Source of the DNA: an uncultured Bacteroides sp.
Lineage (GTDB): Bacteria > Bacteroidota > Bacteroidia > Bacteroidales > Bacteroidaceae
Direction: 5' to 3'
DNA length: 64,000 nt
Assembly: GCA_900544675.1 (NCBI GenBank)
Contig: UQVZ01000013.1
Coordinates: forward strand, 23,744 to 87,743
Part shown: one piece after another, positions 1-8,430 of the stretch
Layout of the letters: each line of letters starts with the position of its first letter
Numbering within the stretch: position 1 is the stretch's first letter
Translations under genes and position numbers: made by a program
Notes under the pieces: generated by a model
What the model was told of the DNA's origin: nothing
What the model saw: only the letters and a program-made list of their open reading frames with translations
The model's database searches: none

Positions 1-307
1 CCAGCAGAATGCCGCCACGCTGACTGATGCCCAACGCACGGCAAAGGAAGAAGCGGTAGTGGCAAAAGAAAAAGAAGCCGCCGAACTCCGCCAGAAATAT
101 TTCGGGCCGCAAGGCGAAATGATGAAGAAACAACGCGAATTGATCGGACCCATCCAAGACAATATCTACAATGCCGTAAAGGATATAGCCCTGGAAGAAG
201 ACTACGATGCCGTTATCGACCGCGCTTCGGCACAAAGCATGATTTTTGCCTCTCCGCACATCGATATAAGCAATGAAGTGCTCACCCGGTTAGGATATTC
301 AAATTAA
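1..307 (+). CDS. OmpH/Skp-family periplasmic chaperone, 5' end cut by window
   Basis: C-terminal part of an OmpH (Skp-like) protein. The frame is open from base 2 and enters the window without a start, so the gene begins outside it; the GTG at 59 is internal. The visible residues are a charged, Gln/Lys/Glu-rich helical segment followed by a short C-terminal block ending in a YDAVIDRASA-like motif, as in family ends that close the trimeric chaperone body. Skp-type proteins hold unfolded outer-membrane proteins in the periplasm. A second OmpH gene follows 93 bp downstream on the same strand, the usual Bacteroidales tandem. Confidence 0.85.
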   Translation, partial: QQNAATLTDAQRTAKEEAVVAKEKEAAELRQKYFGPQGEMMKKQRELIGPIQDNIYNAVKDIALEEDYDAVIDRASAQSMIFASPHIDISNEVLTRLGYSN

Positions 308-312
308 TTTTA

Positions 313-320
313 TATTTTTG
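313..320 (+). promoter_or_regulatory. -7 promoter element for the second ompH gene
   Basis: TATTTTTG matches the Bacteroidota -7 consensus TAnnTTTG and lies 80 bp before the ATG at 401, just after the upstream stop. The second ompH gene can therefore be transcribed on its own. Confidence 0.6.
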
Positions 321-400
321 CAAACGGGTTTGTACACTCCAACAATCCATGCTATGAAATAGGAACAATAGAAATTAAAAACAAATAGAAATTCAAGATT

Positions 401-970
401 ATGTTGAAAAAAATTGCTTTACTTATCTTGCTCGTCGCTCCGATGAGTATGTTCGCGCAAAAGTTCGCGCACTTTAAATCTATGGACGTCATTCTTGTAA
501 TGCCGGAATACGCCAAGGCTCAAACCGACATTCAGGCATTGCAAAAACAGTATGAAGACGAAATCAAACGTTCGGCTGACGAATTCAACAAGAAATTTGC
601 CGAATACCAGCAAGAGCAACAGTCGCTTCCGCAAAACATTCAGGAACGCCGTCAGAAAGAATTGCAGGAAATGATGGAAAAAGGCAACCAGTTCCAGCAG
701 GAAGCCCAACAACAATTGCAAAAGGCTTACACCGACATGATGGACCCCATCTATAAGAAAATGGAAGACGCCGTTAAAGCTATCGGCGCGGCAGGAGGTT
801 ATACCTATATCTTCGACTTGAACCGTACAGACATTCCGTACGTAAACGAAGCTCAGTCGACCGATGTTACCAACGACATCAAAACCAAATTGGGCATCAG
901 CCTGACAGCTGTACCGTACACGCCGCCTACATCGGCTCCGGCAGCTCCGGCTACGACTCCGGCCAACTAA
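401..970 (+). CDS. OmpH/Skp-family periplasmic chaperone
   Basis: 189-residue secreted protein. Residues 1-19 form a signal peptide ending MSMFAQ. Residues about 45-125 are strongly Gln/Glu/Lys-rich and predicted coiled coil, the tentacle region of Skp. A compact C-terminal part (GGYTYIFDLNRTDIPYV) is typical of Bacteroidota OmpH. The tail from about 170 is Pro/Ala/Thr-rich, probably an unstructured appendage. Its role is to escort outer-membrane proteins across the periplasm; the placement after another OmpH and before murI is the common order in this group. Start at 401 is the only one that gives a signal peptide. Confidence 0.9.
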   Translation: MLKKIALLILLVAPMSMFAQKFAHFKSMDVILVMPEYAKAQTDIQALQKQYEDEIKRSADEFNKKFAEYQQEQQSLPQNIQERRQKELQEMMEKGNQFQQEAQQQLQKAYTDMMDPIYKKMEDAVKAIGAAGGYTYIFDLNRTDIPYVNEAQSTDVTNDIKTKLGISLTAVPYTPPTSAPAAPATTPAN

Positions 971-993
971 TACAACCGAAATAAAACGATTAC

Positions 994-1059
994 CGCAGGT
1001 TAACGCGGATTGTTGCAGAATCAAGTTTTAAGCACCTGCATAATCCGCATTAACCTGCG
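994..1059. repeat. 17-bp inverted repeat between ompH and murI
   Basis: CGCAGGTTAACGCGGAT at 994-1010 faces ATCCGCATTAACCTGCG at 1043-1059, complementary except for one position. The arms are separated by 32 bp. It may act as attenuator or weak terminator between ompH and murI. The wording of the arms resembles the dispersed 'ctgcgtaaatctgcgg' repeats near 43.3 kb. No T-run follows. Confidence 0.6.
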
Positions 1060-1077
1060 TTTCTTAATTCCAACCCC

Positions 1078-1908
1078 ATGACAACGACAGGTCCTATCGG
1101 CATCTTCGACTCTGGCTACGGCGGACTGACTATCTTAGGCAAGATACGCCAGCTATTGCCTCAGTATAATTACCTTTATTTAGGCGACAATGCCCGCACG
1201 CCATACGGTACACGCTCGTTCGAGGTAGTCTACGAATTTACCTTACAAGCCGTACGCAAGCTCTTCGAGTTGGGATGCCCGCTGGTTATCCTGGCGTGCA
1301 ACACAGCCTCTGCCAAAGCTCTCCGCTCTATCCAGCAGCATGACCTTCCTCATTTGGACCCTACCCGCCGTGTATTGGGCGTTATCCGCCCTACCGTAGA
1401 ATGCATCGGAAGCCTGACACAGACCCGCCATATAGGCTTGTTGGCTACAGAAGGCACCGTAAAATCGCAGTCCTATCCGCTGGAAATACACAAACTCTAT
1501 CCCGATATCCGGCTGACAGGCGTTGCCTGCCCCATGTGGGTACCATTGATAGAAAACAACGAGTCGCAATCTCCCGGTGCCGATTACTTCGTACAGAAAT
1601 ACCTTGACCAACTGCTTAGCCAAGACCCGGAGATAGACACCATCATCTTGGGTTGCACACATTATCCTCTTTTACTGGATAAAATCAGACTTTACACGCC
1701 GCCACACATCCGATTGGTAGAACAAGGGAAATACGTGGCAGCTAGCCTGAAAGACTACCTTGCCCGCCACTCGGAGATACGGACACGGTGCGAAACCGGT
1801 GGAACCTGCCAGTTCCTGACCACCGAATCGGTAGAAAAGTTCCGCGAGTCTGCCCATCTCTTCCTGCATCAGGAAGTACAAGTGCGCACGGTGTTGCTGG
1901 ATACCTAA
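1078..1908 (+). CDS. murI: glutamate racemase
   Basis: 276 residues. Interconverts L- and D-glutamate in the cytoplasm, supplying D-Glu for peptidoglycan. The N-terminus carries the substrate-binding GIFDSGYGGL signature. The two catalytic cysteines are visible in ACNTAS (about residue 73) and GCTHYPLL (about 195). Length is normal for the family. It follows the two ompH genes on the same strand, so envelope biogenesis genes cluster here. Confidence 0.96.
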   Translation: MTTTGPIGIFDSGYGGLTILGKIRQLLPQYNYLYLGDNARTPYGTRSFEVVYEFTLQAVRKLFELGCPLVILACNTASAKALRSIQQHDLPHLDPTRRVLGVIRPTVECIGSLTQTRHIGLLATEGTVKSQSYPLEIHKLYPDIRLTGVACPMWVPLIENNESQSPGADYFVQKYLDQLLSQDPEIDTIILGCTHYPLLLDKIRLYTPPHIRLVEQGKYVAASLKDYLARHSEIRTRCETGGTCQFLTTESVEKFRESAHLFLHQEVQVRTVLLDT

Positions 1909-1960
1909 CTTAATCTGCTTCCAGATTTTTGTTTCAAGATGGTAAATGTATAACAATGAA

Positions 1961-2003
1961 AAACTCCATCCTCGCGGATTGCAAGTCCGTAAGGATGGAG
2001 TTT
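1961..2003. terminator. bidirectional terminator between murI and the protease gene
   Basis: AAACTCCATCC (1961-1971) pairs with GGATGGAGTTT (1993-2003). A nested CGGA/TCCG pair lies in the loop. A-rich and T-rich flanks on the two sides fit termination of both convergent genes. Confidence 0.8.
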
Positions 2004-2036
2004 CTTTATTTATGGGGAAGAAAATTTATTGTTTCG

Positions 2037-5000
2037 TTATTTTCCTAACTCCTTCAGCAGTTCCTCTACAGCGGTGCGGAGCTGCGTGTCCTCTCCTTTT
2101 ACAATGGTTTCAGGAGCATTCAGGATGTAGATATCAGGTTCCAGCTGGGTGTTTTCCAGGTAACTTCCATCGGGCAGACGGTATCCTACGACAGGGATGC
2201 CGAATATCAAGGTCGGGTCTTGCGTAGTAACCCAGTTGACACTGGTCATCGTGCCAGGTACGGGAGCACCTACCAGCTTGCCCAGTCCGCAATGACGGTA
2301 TACCCAAGGTGTGCCGTGCGCGTTCGAGTAGTTGGCTTCGCATTGCAGCATGATGGAAGGTTTGTTCCAGCGGCGGCTGGGCATGTCGCATGTTTCACGC
2401 CCGCGGATGACCTGAGTGAAGTATTTCTTTCCGCTGAACAATACCTCGATGTCTTCGTGAAGGCGTCCTCCGCCATTGAAGCGGGTATCGATGACGATGC
2501 CTTCGCACTGATTATACTTGCCGAGGATGTCGGAGTAAACCGAGCGGAAACTGGGGTCGCCCATCGACTCGATATGCACATAACCGAGCCGTCCATTCGA
2601 CCATTCAGCCACTTCCTTGGCACGTTGTTTCACCCAGCGGGTATAAAGCAGGTTGTTCATTGTGCCGTTGCTGACGGGTTTCACCACTTCGTCCCAGCGT
2701 TCGCCCGATGAGGGATTGTAGAGCGATACCAGCATTTTCTTGCCTGTCTGCCCGTTGAGCAGCGGGGTATAGTCGAGGTCTGCCTTGAGGGTTTCACCGT
2801 TGATTTTCTCGATGATACATCCCGGTGTCACGTGCGAGGTCTTGCGGTCGAAGGGACCTTTCTCTATCACTTCGGCGATAAGCAGACCGTCTCCGCGGTA
2901 AGTCCAGTCGTAGAGCAACCCCAGGTTGGCAGTGCTTTCGGTATCCAGTTCCGGATAGAAGCGTCCGCCGGTATGCGATACGTTCAGTTCGCCCAGCCAT
3001 TCGCTCAACATTTCAGCGAAATCGTAGTTGTTGTTGATGTGGGGCAGGAACTTGCGGTAGGTAGCGGTCAGCTTGTCCCAGTCTACCCCGTGCATGTCAG
3101 CCGTATAGAAGCGGTTTTTCTCTTCGCGGTACACGTAGTCGAAGATGTAACGCCGCTCGTCGGCAGGGAGCATCTTCACTTCGGCATGGAAGGTAATCGG
3201 GGTGAGCTTTTCCGACTTGCCGTCCATTTTCTGCATCGTTCCTCCGCCCAGGATGTAGAAGTTTCCGTCGCGGTCGGTCTCGATGTTTGCCCAGCGTGCG
3301 TCCATCTTATGAAGAAGTTTGGTCTCATGCTTGCGCAGGTCCATCTTCCACATATCGAATCCCCCTTCGAAAGCAGCCAGGTAATAGAGGCTTTCCCCGT
3401 CTTTCGAGGTCATCGCCGCCGCAAGGCTCGATGAGTTGGGCGTGAGGCGCACGATGCGGTCTTCGATGCCTTCGGTCTCCACACAGAGGGTCTTGATAGA
3501 ATCAGCTTTCGCGTCGGTTTTCTCTTTCTTGCCTTTCTTGTCTTTGCCGGTTTCCGCCTGCTGTTCTTTTTCCAGCTCTTTCTGCAGTTCGTAGTCTTCT
3601 TTGCTCAGGCGGTATTTGTCGTAAGCGTCCTGGTTGAGGAAGGCCATCATCACATCGTCTTGCGAGCCCCACGAGGCGTGGTTGCGCATGCCGTAGCGTT
3701 CGGTGGTGAAGAGGATGGCGTTGCCGTCCATGGTCCAGCGGGGTCTGCCGCTGGTATATCCGCTGTTGGTCAGGTTGACGATGGCTTGTTTGCCGTCGGC
3801 GCTTACTATACCGATGTCGGAATAAGGTTCATGCTTGTGAGCGATAAATTCGAGGGCGAACCATTTGCCGTCGGGCGACCACTGGTAATCGAATCCTCCC
3901 GAGAGCGAGTACCACGTGGAGCCGTCGGTCACCTGGCGCACTTTCTTGCTGTCAAGGTTTACTACCATCAGACGGGTGCGTGCTTCGATGAATGCCACTT
4001 CTTTCCCGTCGGGCGAGAACTTCGGGTTGCTCCGTTCCACGGTTTCCGAAGGCAAAAGCGGTTCTTCTTCGATGAGAGTCGCATTCGGGAAGTTGGGGTC
4101 TGCCTTGCGGGTGATGCGGGCAAGATAGAGGTTTCGGATGCCGTTCCGTTCGCTGCTATATACCAGTGAACGGTTGTCCGCTCCGAATGATACGCCTTCT
4201 TCCGCTTCAGGTGTGTGGGTGATTTGCTTGGTAGTGCCGTATTCGGTCGAGGTTACGAATACTTCACCTCTTACCACGAATGCCACTTGCTTTCCGTCGG
4301 GCGATACGGTGGCTTCCGATGCTCCGCGCGTAAAGCTGTAGGTGACGGGCATTTCCTCTTCCCCACGGGTGAGCGATACAGCTACTTTAGCGGGTTTACC
4401 ATTAGCCGTTTGTGTATAGATTTCGCCGTCGTATGTATAACAGAGCGTACCGGTGCGGCTCATCGAGAGGAAGCGCACAGGATTTTCCTTGAACGAAGTG
4501 ACCGGTTGCACATCGGCAGGACGGTCCAACGGGAAGCGGTAGACATTGAATGAACCTCCATCGCGCTCGCTCAAGAAATAAACGTCTTTCCCGTCTGCGC
4601 TCAATACCGGATTGCGGTCTTCGCCCGCACGGTTGGTCAGGTTGGTGTGTTTTCCGCTGTTTGTGTCATACATCCATACATCCCGGGTGATGGACGAAGT
4701 ATGGTGCTTGCGCCATTCGCTTTCCACTCCTTTCTGGTCTTGATACAGGAAAAACGCTCCCGAAGGTGCATAGCAGACCATTTCAGCCGGAGTGCCCAGC
4801 AATTGTTCGGTACGTCCGCCCGTCACCGATACCTGATACAGTTCGGTCATACTGGATTTAGGAAACAAGGCGCTCGATGCCGGGTCTTGGATGGAAGCGG
4901 AAAATACCACGTGCTTTCCGTCGGGTGTGAAGGCAGAAGGAATCTCACTTGTCGAGTTGCAAGTCAGTCTTTTTGCCTCTCCTCCCTCTGCCGGCATAAT

Positions 5001-5270
5001 GAAGACATCCGTATTGCCAAAGCGGTCGCTGGCAAAAGCAAGCTGTTTTCCGTCGGGCGACCATACGGGAGAAGATTCATACGAAGCTTGGGTGGTGAGC
5101 TGCACGGCCGGACCGCCTGTCGCTTTCACCTTATAAATATCTCCTTTGTAGCAGAAAGCGATTTCGCTTCCATCGGGCGAGATAACGGCATCGCGCATCC
5201 ACAGAGGCGTCATTGCCTGAATTGATACGCAGCCAGTCCCTAAAATCAGTCCTACTATCAGTCTTTTCAT
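2037..5270 (-). CDS. secreted tricorn-like S41 peptidase with PD40 propeller
   Basis: 1077 residues from the ATG at 5270, which gives a signal peptide ending CVSIQA. The frame stays open further upstream, but this start sits correctly behind the promoter at 5295-5302. Residues about 25-640 contain repeated SPDGK(E/Q)VAF blades of a WD40/PD40 beta-propeller, and a Lys/Glu-rich linker interrupts them. The C-terminal third has a PDZ-like segment (GCIIEKINGE) and the S41 core (IVIDTRFNGGGRLHEDIE), as in tricorn protease and C-terminal processing peptidases. The catalytic Ser/Lys assignment needs an alignment. It probably degrades peptides in the periplasm. Confidence 0.88.
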   Translation of the reverse strand: MKRLIVGLILGTGCVSIQAMTPLWMRDAVISPDGSEIAFCYKGDIYKVKATGGPAVQLTTQASYESSPVWSPDGKQLAFASDRFGNTDVFIMPAEGGEAKRLTCNSTSEIPSAFTPDGKHVVFSASIQDPASSALFPKSSMTELYQVSVTGGRTEQLLGTPAEMVCYAPSGAFFLYQDQKGVESEWRKHHTSSITRDVWMYDTNSGKHTNLTNRAGEDRNPVLSADGKDVYFLSERDGGSFNVYRFPLDRPADVQPVTSFKENPVRFLSMSRTGTLCYTYDGEIYTQTANGKPAKVAVSLTRGEEEMPVTYSFTRGASEATVSPDGKQVAFVVRGEVFVTSTEYGTTKQITHTPEAEEGVSFGADNRSLVYSSERNGIRNLYLARITRKADPNFPNATLIEEEPLLPSETVERSNPKFSPDGKEVAFIEARTRLMVVNLDSKKVRQVTDGSTWYSLSGGFDYQWSPDGKWFALEFIAHKHEPYSDIGIVSADGKQAIVNLTNSGYTSGRPRWTMDGNAILFTTERYGMRNHASWGSQDDVMMAFLNQDAYDKYRLSKEDYELQKELEKEQQAETGKDKKGKKEKTDAKADSIKTLCVETEGIEDRIVRLTPNSSSLAAAMTSKDGESLYYLAAFEGGFDMWKMDLRKHETKLLHKMDARWANIETDRDGNFYILGGGTMQKMDGKSEKLTPITFHAEVKMLPADERRYIFDYVYREEKNRFYTADMHGVDWDKLTATYRKFLPHINNNYDFAEMLSEWLGELNVSHTGGRFYPELDTESTANLGLLYDWTYRGDGLLIAEVIEKGPFDRKTSHVTPGCIIEKINGETLKADLDYTPLLNGQTGKKMLVSLYNPSSGERWDEVVKPVSNGTMNNLLYTRWVKQRAKEVAEWSNGRLGYVHIESMGDPSFRSVYSDILGKYNQCEGIVIDTRFNGGGRLHEDIEVLFSGKKYFTQVIRGRETCDMPSRRWNKPSIMLQCEANYSNAHGTPWVYRHCGLGKLVGAPVPGTMTSVNWVTTQDPTLIFGIPVVGYRLPDGSYLENTQLEPDIYILNAPETIVKGEDTQLRTAVEELLKELGK

Positions 5271-5294
5271 AAACTCTTTTGTTTTTACAAGAAG

Positions 5295-5302
5295 CAAAGA
5301 TA
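5295..5302 (-). promoter_or_regulatory. -7 promoter element of the tricorn-like protease
   Basis: On the minus strand this reads TATCTTTG, a perfect TAnnTTTG element, 25 bp before the ATG at 5270. It rules out the longer upstream reading frame as the start. Confidence 0.7.
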
Positions 5303-5365
5303 CAGAATCTTGGAAAGGTAAGAAAAAAAGTGAAAAATAATTTGGAAGATATTGCAAAAAACACT

Positions 5366-5373
5366 TATCTTTG
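5366..5373 (+). promoter_or_regulatory. -7 promoter element of tRNA-Gln
   Basis: TATCTTTG lies 30 bp upstream of the tRNA 5' end, on the correct strand. It is divergent from the protease promoter about 65 bp away. Confidence 0.65.
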
Positions 5374-5402
5374 CAGCGCTTTCTAAGGAAAGCAAGAAAG
5401 TT

Positions 5403-5473
5403 TGGACTATGGTGTAATGGCAGCACAACAGGTTTTGGTTCTGTTTGTCTTGGTTCGAATCCAGGTAGTCCAA
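5403..5473 (+). tRNA. tRNA-Gln (anticodon TTG)
   Basis: A full cloverleaf can be drawn. Acceptor TGGACTA (5403-5409) pairs with TAGTCCA (5466-5472), with A as discriminator. The D arm is GTGT/GCAC, the anticodon stem is ACAGG/TCTGT with loop TTTTGGT (anticodon TTG, reading CAA), and the T arm is CTTGG/CCAGG with loop TTCGAAT. CCA is not encoded. It borders the A+T-rich defence island, and tRNA genes are common integration sites, but no repeated copy of its 3' end was seen in the window. Confidence 0.97.
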
Positions 5474-5493
5474 CGCAAATCAGGTCATTTTAG

Positions 5494-5534
5494 GAAGAGA
5501 GCCCGCTAAAATTTCTTTTTGGCAGGCTCTCTTC
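5494..5534 (+). terminator. terminator after tRNA-Gln
   Basis: GAAGAGAGCC (5494-5503) pairs with GGCTCTCTTC (5525-5534). The loop contains TTTCTTTTT. It lies 20 bp after the tRNA. Between here and 5707 I see nothing else. Confidence 0.7.
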
Positions 5535-5707
5535 ACTTCTATAGGCTTGATACTTGCCCCAGCCGCTCTTGGTAATATTGAGTTTCGCTTTTTTGAAGAT
5601 TGAATATCTACAAATCTCTATGCTATCCTGTTTTGTTTAGCGTCTAGACTTACACAGCCATTTTTGCACTTATAGTTTTTGTGAGATTTATGGAAGAGTA
5701 ATCATAA

Positions 5708-6607
5708 TCATCTTTTCCTAATTCTGCGAGCAAGTTCTTCAGGATCAATATACCCTACTGGCTTGATTGCGGTTCCCTCTATCTTTTTTGGCAAAATCGT
5801 TTTACAGAAATCTAATATTGTGGGAATATAAGTATAACCCTCTTTTATATATTCAACATATTGTGCCAACACTCCAAGAAATTTGAAATAATAAAGTGAT
5901 TTTAAGGGGATGATTTTATCATATGTTTCCTTTTCCCATTGGCTTTGTGAGTTTCCACGATGATTCATGTTTCGGCATTGATAAATATCAGATAACAGTG
6001 ACGTGATTTCAACAAATGAGTCGTAATCACTGCTCTTCATCATTGTTTTATAGCCCAAGAAATATACAATCGTGCGTATCTTGTCTATTGCATATTGAGT
6101 TTGTAATGATTTTTTTGATTTCTCATAAGCTTTGCTTTTGCCAAACAATAGTTGGGCAATTGTATAATCGCCGCCTCTGTTATCGATGGATGGATCTTTG
6201 CCTTTTTCTATTTTCAGGTATGCAGGATGCCCCCACATTTTTTCTGTAATATCGGACAACTCTTTCTTCTCGCACAGTCGGTTAGTCATACACTCTATCT
6301 GTTGATAAAGTGACAAACAAAAGTCTCCGAAATTATCCTTTCTTCTGAATGACTCCATCCGGACAAAATCTCCAATCAGAATATCCTTTATAGACTGTAA
6401 AGGGAAGTCTGCATAAAATTCGTTGGCTTGCTGCCTTATGACTTTCTCAATGCAGTATTCGTAAATTTGGTTTATACGTTCATCTTCCGACAAAACAGAA
6501 TTTGCGGAAGCCACTTTCAGTCGCTTTCGCAATTCCATATCAAACTCAGTATTTTGCTGAGTCAGTTTGGTTATTTTGTCTATTGTGGACATTAACTTGT
6601 CATCCAT
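5708..6607 (-). CDS. retron-associated all-helical protein, probable effector
   Basis: 299 residues, no family recognised with certainty. The start at 6607 overlaps the end of the reverse transcriptase gene by 8 bp, so the two are translationally coupled and this is the likely effector of the retron. The sequence is almost entirely helical and soluble, with no signal peptide or membrane segment. Around residue 220 it has CRNMNHRGN, an R-N-x-x-H pattern reminiscent of the HEPN ribonuclease motif (normally R-x4-6-H) but one residue shorter. A HEPN-like toxin is therefore only a guess. It has no visible promoter of its own and is the last gene of the retron unit. Confidence 0.6.
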   Translation of the reverse strand: MDDKLMSTIDKITKLTQQNTEFDMELRKRLKVASANSVLSEDERINQIYEYCIEKVIRQQANEFYADFPLQSIKDILIGDFVRMESFRRKDNFGDFCLSLYQQIECMTNRLCEKKELSDITEKMWGHPAYLKIEKGKDPSIDNRGGDYTIAQLLFGKSKAYEKSKKSLQTQYAIDKIRTIVYFLGYKTMMKSSDYDSFVEITSLLSDIYQCRNMNHRGNSQSQWEKETYDKIIPLKSLYYFKFLGVLAQYVEYIKEGYTYIPTILDFCKTILPKKIEGTAIKPVGYIDPEELARRIRKR

Positions 6608-8069
6608 ATTTTGTATTTAATAGTGAATCCAAATCATTATTTAATTCATCAATATCGACAGGGGATTGTTTAAACGTTGTTGCCTTATCGAGTAAATGTA
6701 TGAGCCAGAATCGTTCTCCCTTAAAATTCCTACAATAAGAGATAGCCAACTTATCTTTTTGTTGTTCATTATCAAATGTCACACTTTTATTTATTGACGC
6801 TACTTGGTTTGTTCCCCCCAGTTTGAATGTAGCATATCGTTTATTACCATCCTTGTGATGGATAGTGATTTTTGTATTTTTATCTTTCTCAAATTTCAGA
6901 AAAGGTAAAGACTCAATGTAGATAATGCCGTAAGAATTAGTTTTATCCGAACCTGCATCTCTATTTACGAGTGATTGGAATTTTGCATAAAGCTTTGCAT
7001 ATACGGAGTCTTCATCACCTTTTACCATTTTCAGATACATGAGCTTTCCATCAATAACATTCTGTAAGTCTGGATCTCCCTTCTTGACGTGACCTTTGGT
7101 CGCCTTATATTTAGGAAGGAACTTGGCGATTGCTGCCGTATATCCATATCTGTCCCAAATGTAAAGAATATTACGAATATCTCTTATATACTTTTTGGTA
7201 ACATTAAGTTTTTGACTAACAATGATGCCTGTTACTTCTTGGCGTGATCCACGTTTCTGCAGGCGGGTTTTGCCTTCATTTATGGTAAAGCCTTGTTCTG
7301 TAATTATACGACACAATTCCGTACGGAATTCACCATTGGGGGCATATATATAATGCATTGAGCTAAAAGTTATGTCATCGGCATACCGCGAATAGTGGAG
7401 CCCAAATCTACGTGCCAACCCAGCTAAACGATGGTCTAACGTATCACACACCATATTGGTAATAATTGGCGATGTCGGGGAGCCTTGAGGCAAAACATAT
7501 TTATATTTCTTATCGTTTTCATGCTTCTTGGTCTCGTCAATAACTTCTCTTGCCTGGCGCATGGAGCAAAGTCCTGCGACAATGCCAGCTATTTGCTTTG
7601 GGAAATTGAAAGGCTTTAATTGAAGCCTTTTCCATATACGGAACTGCTCAACGCTTGGGAAAAAATCTTTCAAGTCGATATTGAAAACATAGTTTTGTCC
7701 TTTATGGACGGTGGCGTTAGAAACGACCGACCGACCTTCGGTAAACCCCATGGCATAGTCAGAAGGTATGTACATCGCTTTCAGAATCTCGTTTACAACT
7801 TGCAACAACATCATAAAACTTCGGTTCCTTGGAGCTGTAATTACTCTGGTTCCACCGGATTTCTTCTTGACATGGAATTGGCGGTAGCGGTGGAATGCAT
7901 TATTAGGGTTGCAATAATAATTTATGTGGCGTATCGTGAACGGATGAAACTTAGAGGTATCAAATCCCATCTCCTCGATTTCGTCTTTTTTGATACGATT
8001 GAGGAGATTCAGCAAATCTTCTTTTGATCTGAGTAGAGATGCCTGTTTAACTATTTGTTCCTTATCCAT
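6600..8069 (-). CDS. retron-type reverse transcriptase with C-terminal extension
   Basis: 489 residues. Retron hallmarks are all present: NAxxH of region X (N118-A-T-V-H122), the first catalytic Asp in NIDLKDFF (D132), the YADD active site (229-232) and the VTG triplet of region Y (279-281). Retron enzymes copy part of a neighbouring structured RNA into a branched RNA-DNA hybrid that guards a toxic partner during phage attack. The polymerase core ends near 330, so about 150 residues remain as an unidentified C-terminal domain; most retron RTs are 300-350 residues. The upstream RNA (8093-8388) and the overlapping downstream gene complete the unit. Confidence 0.92.
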   Translation of the reverse strand: MDKEQIVKQASLLRSKEDLLNLLNRIKKDEIEEMGFDTSKFHPFTIRHINYYCNPNNAFHRYRQFHVKKKSGGTRVITAPRNRSFMMLLQVVNEILKAMYIPSDYAMGFTEGRSVVSNATVHKGQNYVFNIDLKDFFPSVEQFRIWKRLQLKPFNFPKQIAGIVAGLCSMRQAREVIDETKKHENDKKYKYVLPQGSPTSPIITNMVCDTLDHRLAGLARRFGLHYSRYADDITFSSMHYIYAPNGEFRTELCRIITEQGFTINEGKTRLQKRGSRQEVTGIIVSQKLNVTKKYIRDIRNILYIWDRYGYTAAIAKFLPKYKATKGHVKKGDPDLQNVIDGKLMYLKMVKGDEDSVYAKLYAKFQSLVNRDAGSDKTNSYGIIYIESLPFLKFEKDKNTKITIHHKDGNKRYATFKLGGTNQVASINKSVTFDNEQQKDKLAISYCRNFKGERFWLIHLLDKATTFKQSPVDIDELNNDLDSLLNTKYG

Positions 8070-8092
8070 TCTTAATTTCCAATTTATATGAA

Positions 8093-8388
8093 AGCGACCT
8101 TTGAGGTTTGATTTACCAAAACGTCTTTTCTTTATGTAAAAAAATAGACAATATGTTTGTATGAGGTTATATACAATAAATATATAAAGTCATAAAACAC
8201 GAATAATATAAAGTACATCGTAAACAGTGTTATCACGTTAACGTACTAACATTATCGTCTCCTCGACAAGCGAAGAGATATCCCGCGAATCTACTCTCTT
8301 TCGAGAGCAGGGTTTGCACCACGCCGGACGAAAATCAAATGACATCTCGGTTCATCAAACTTATCAAAGACCGCCTTATCTTATTTTT
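8093..8388 (-). ncRNA. retron msr-msd RNA
   Basis: This 360-bp gap upstream of the RT holds the expected template RNA, read on the minus strand. The 5' segment (8375-8354) and the 3' segment (8112-8093) are complementary: GGCGGTCTTTGA pairs with TCAAAGGTCGCT over 12 positions (three are G-U), and TTTGAT pairs with ATCAAA inside. These would be the a1/a2 arms. After a1 come two good hairpins, CTCTC-GAAA-GAGAG (8307-8294) and TCTCTTCG-loop-CGAGGAGA (8278-8258), as in msr. The A+T-rich remainder would be msd; its fold and the priming G are not resolved. The 3' arm ends 23 bp before the RT start. Confidence 0.78.
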
Positions 8389-8394
8389 CTTCTG

Positions 8395-8430
8395 CAAAGG
8401 TACTAAATATTCACGAAGCCTATGTTCGTA
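8395..8430 (-). promoter_or_regulatory. retron promoter with WYL-type operator
   Basis: The -7 element TACCTTTG (minus strand) is 8402-8395. Nine bases upstream of it starts an inverted repeat, CACGAA-N7-TTCGTA (8412-8430, plus-strand reading). The same -7 element, 9-bp gap and repeat occur before the HAD operon and the WYL gene. The repeat covers the -33 region, so a bound protein should repress. Confidence 0.75.

Noticed and set aside
1946..2227. Small plus-strand frame after murI
   Set aside because: It runs through the terminator hairpin and into the antisense of the protease gene.
5474..5707. Attachment site of an integrative element next to tRNA-Gln
   Set aside because: No second copy of the tRNA 3' end was found between 5500 and 13200, and there is no integrase gene.
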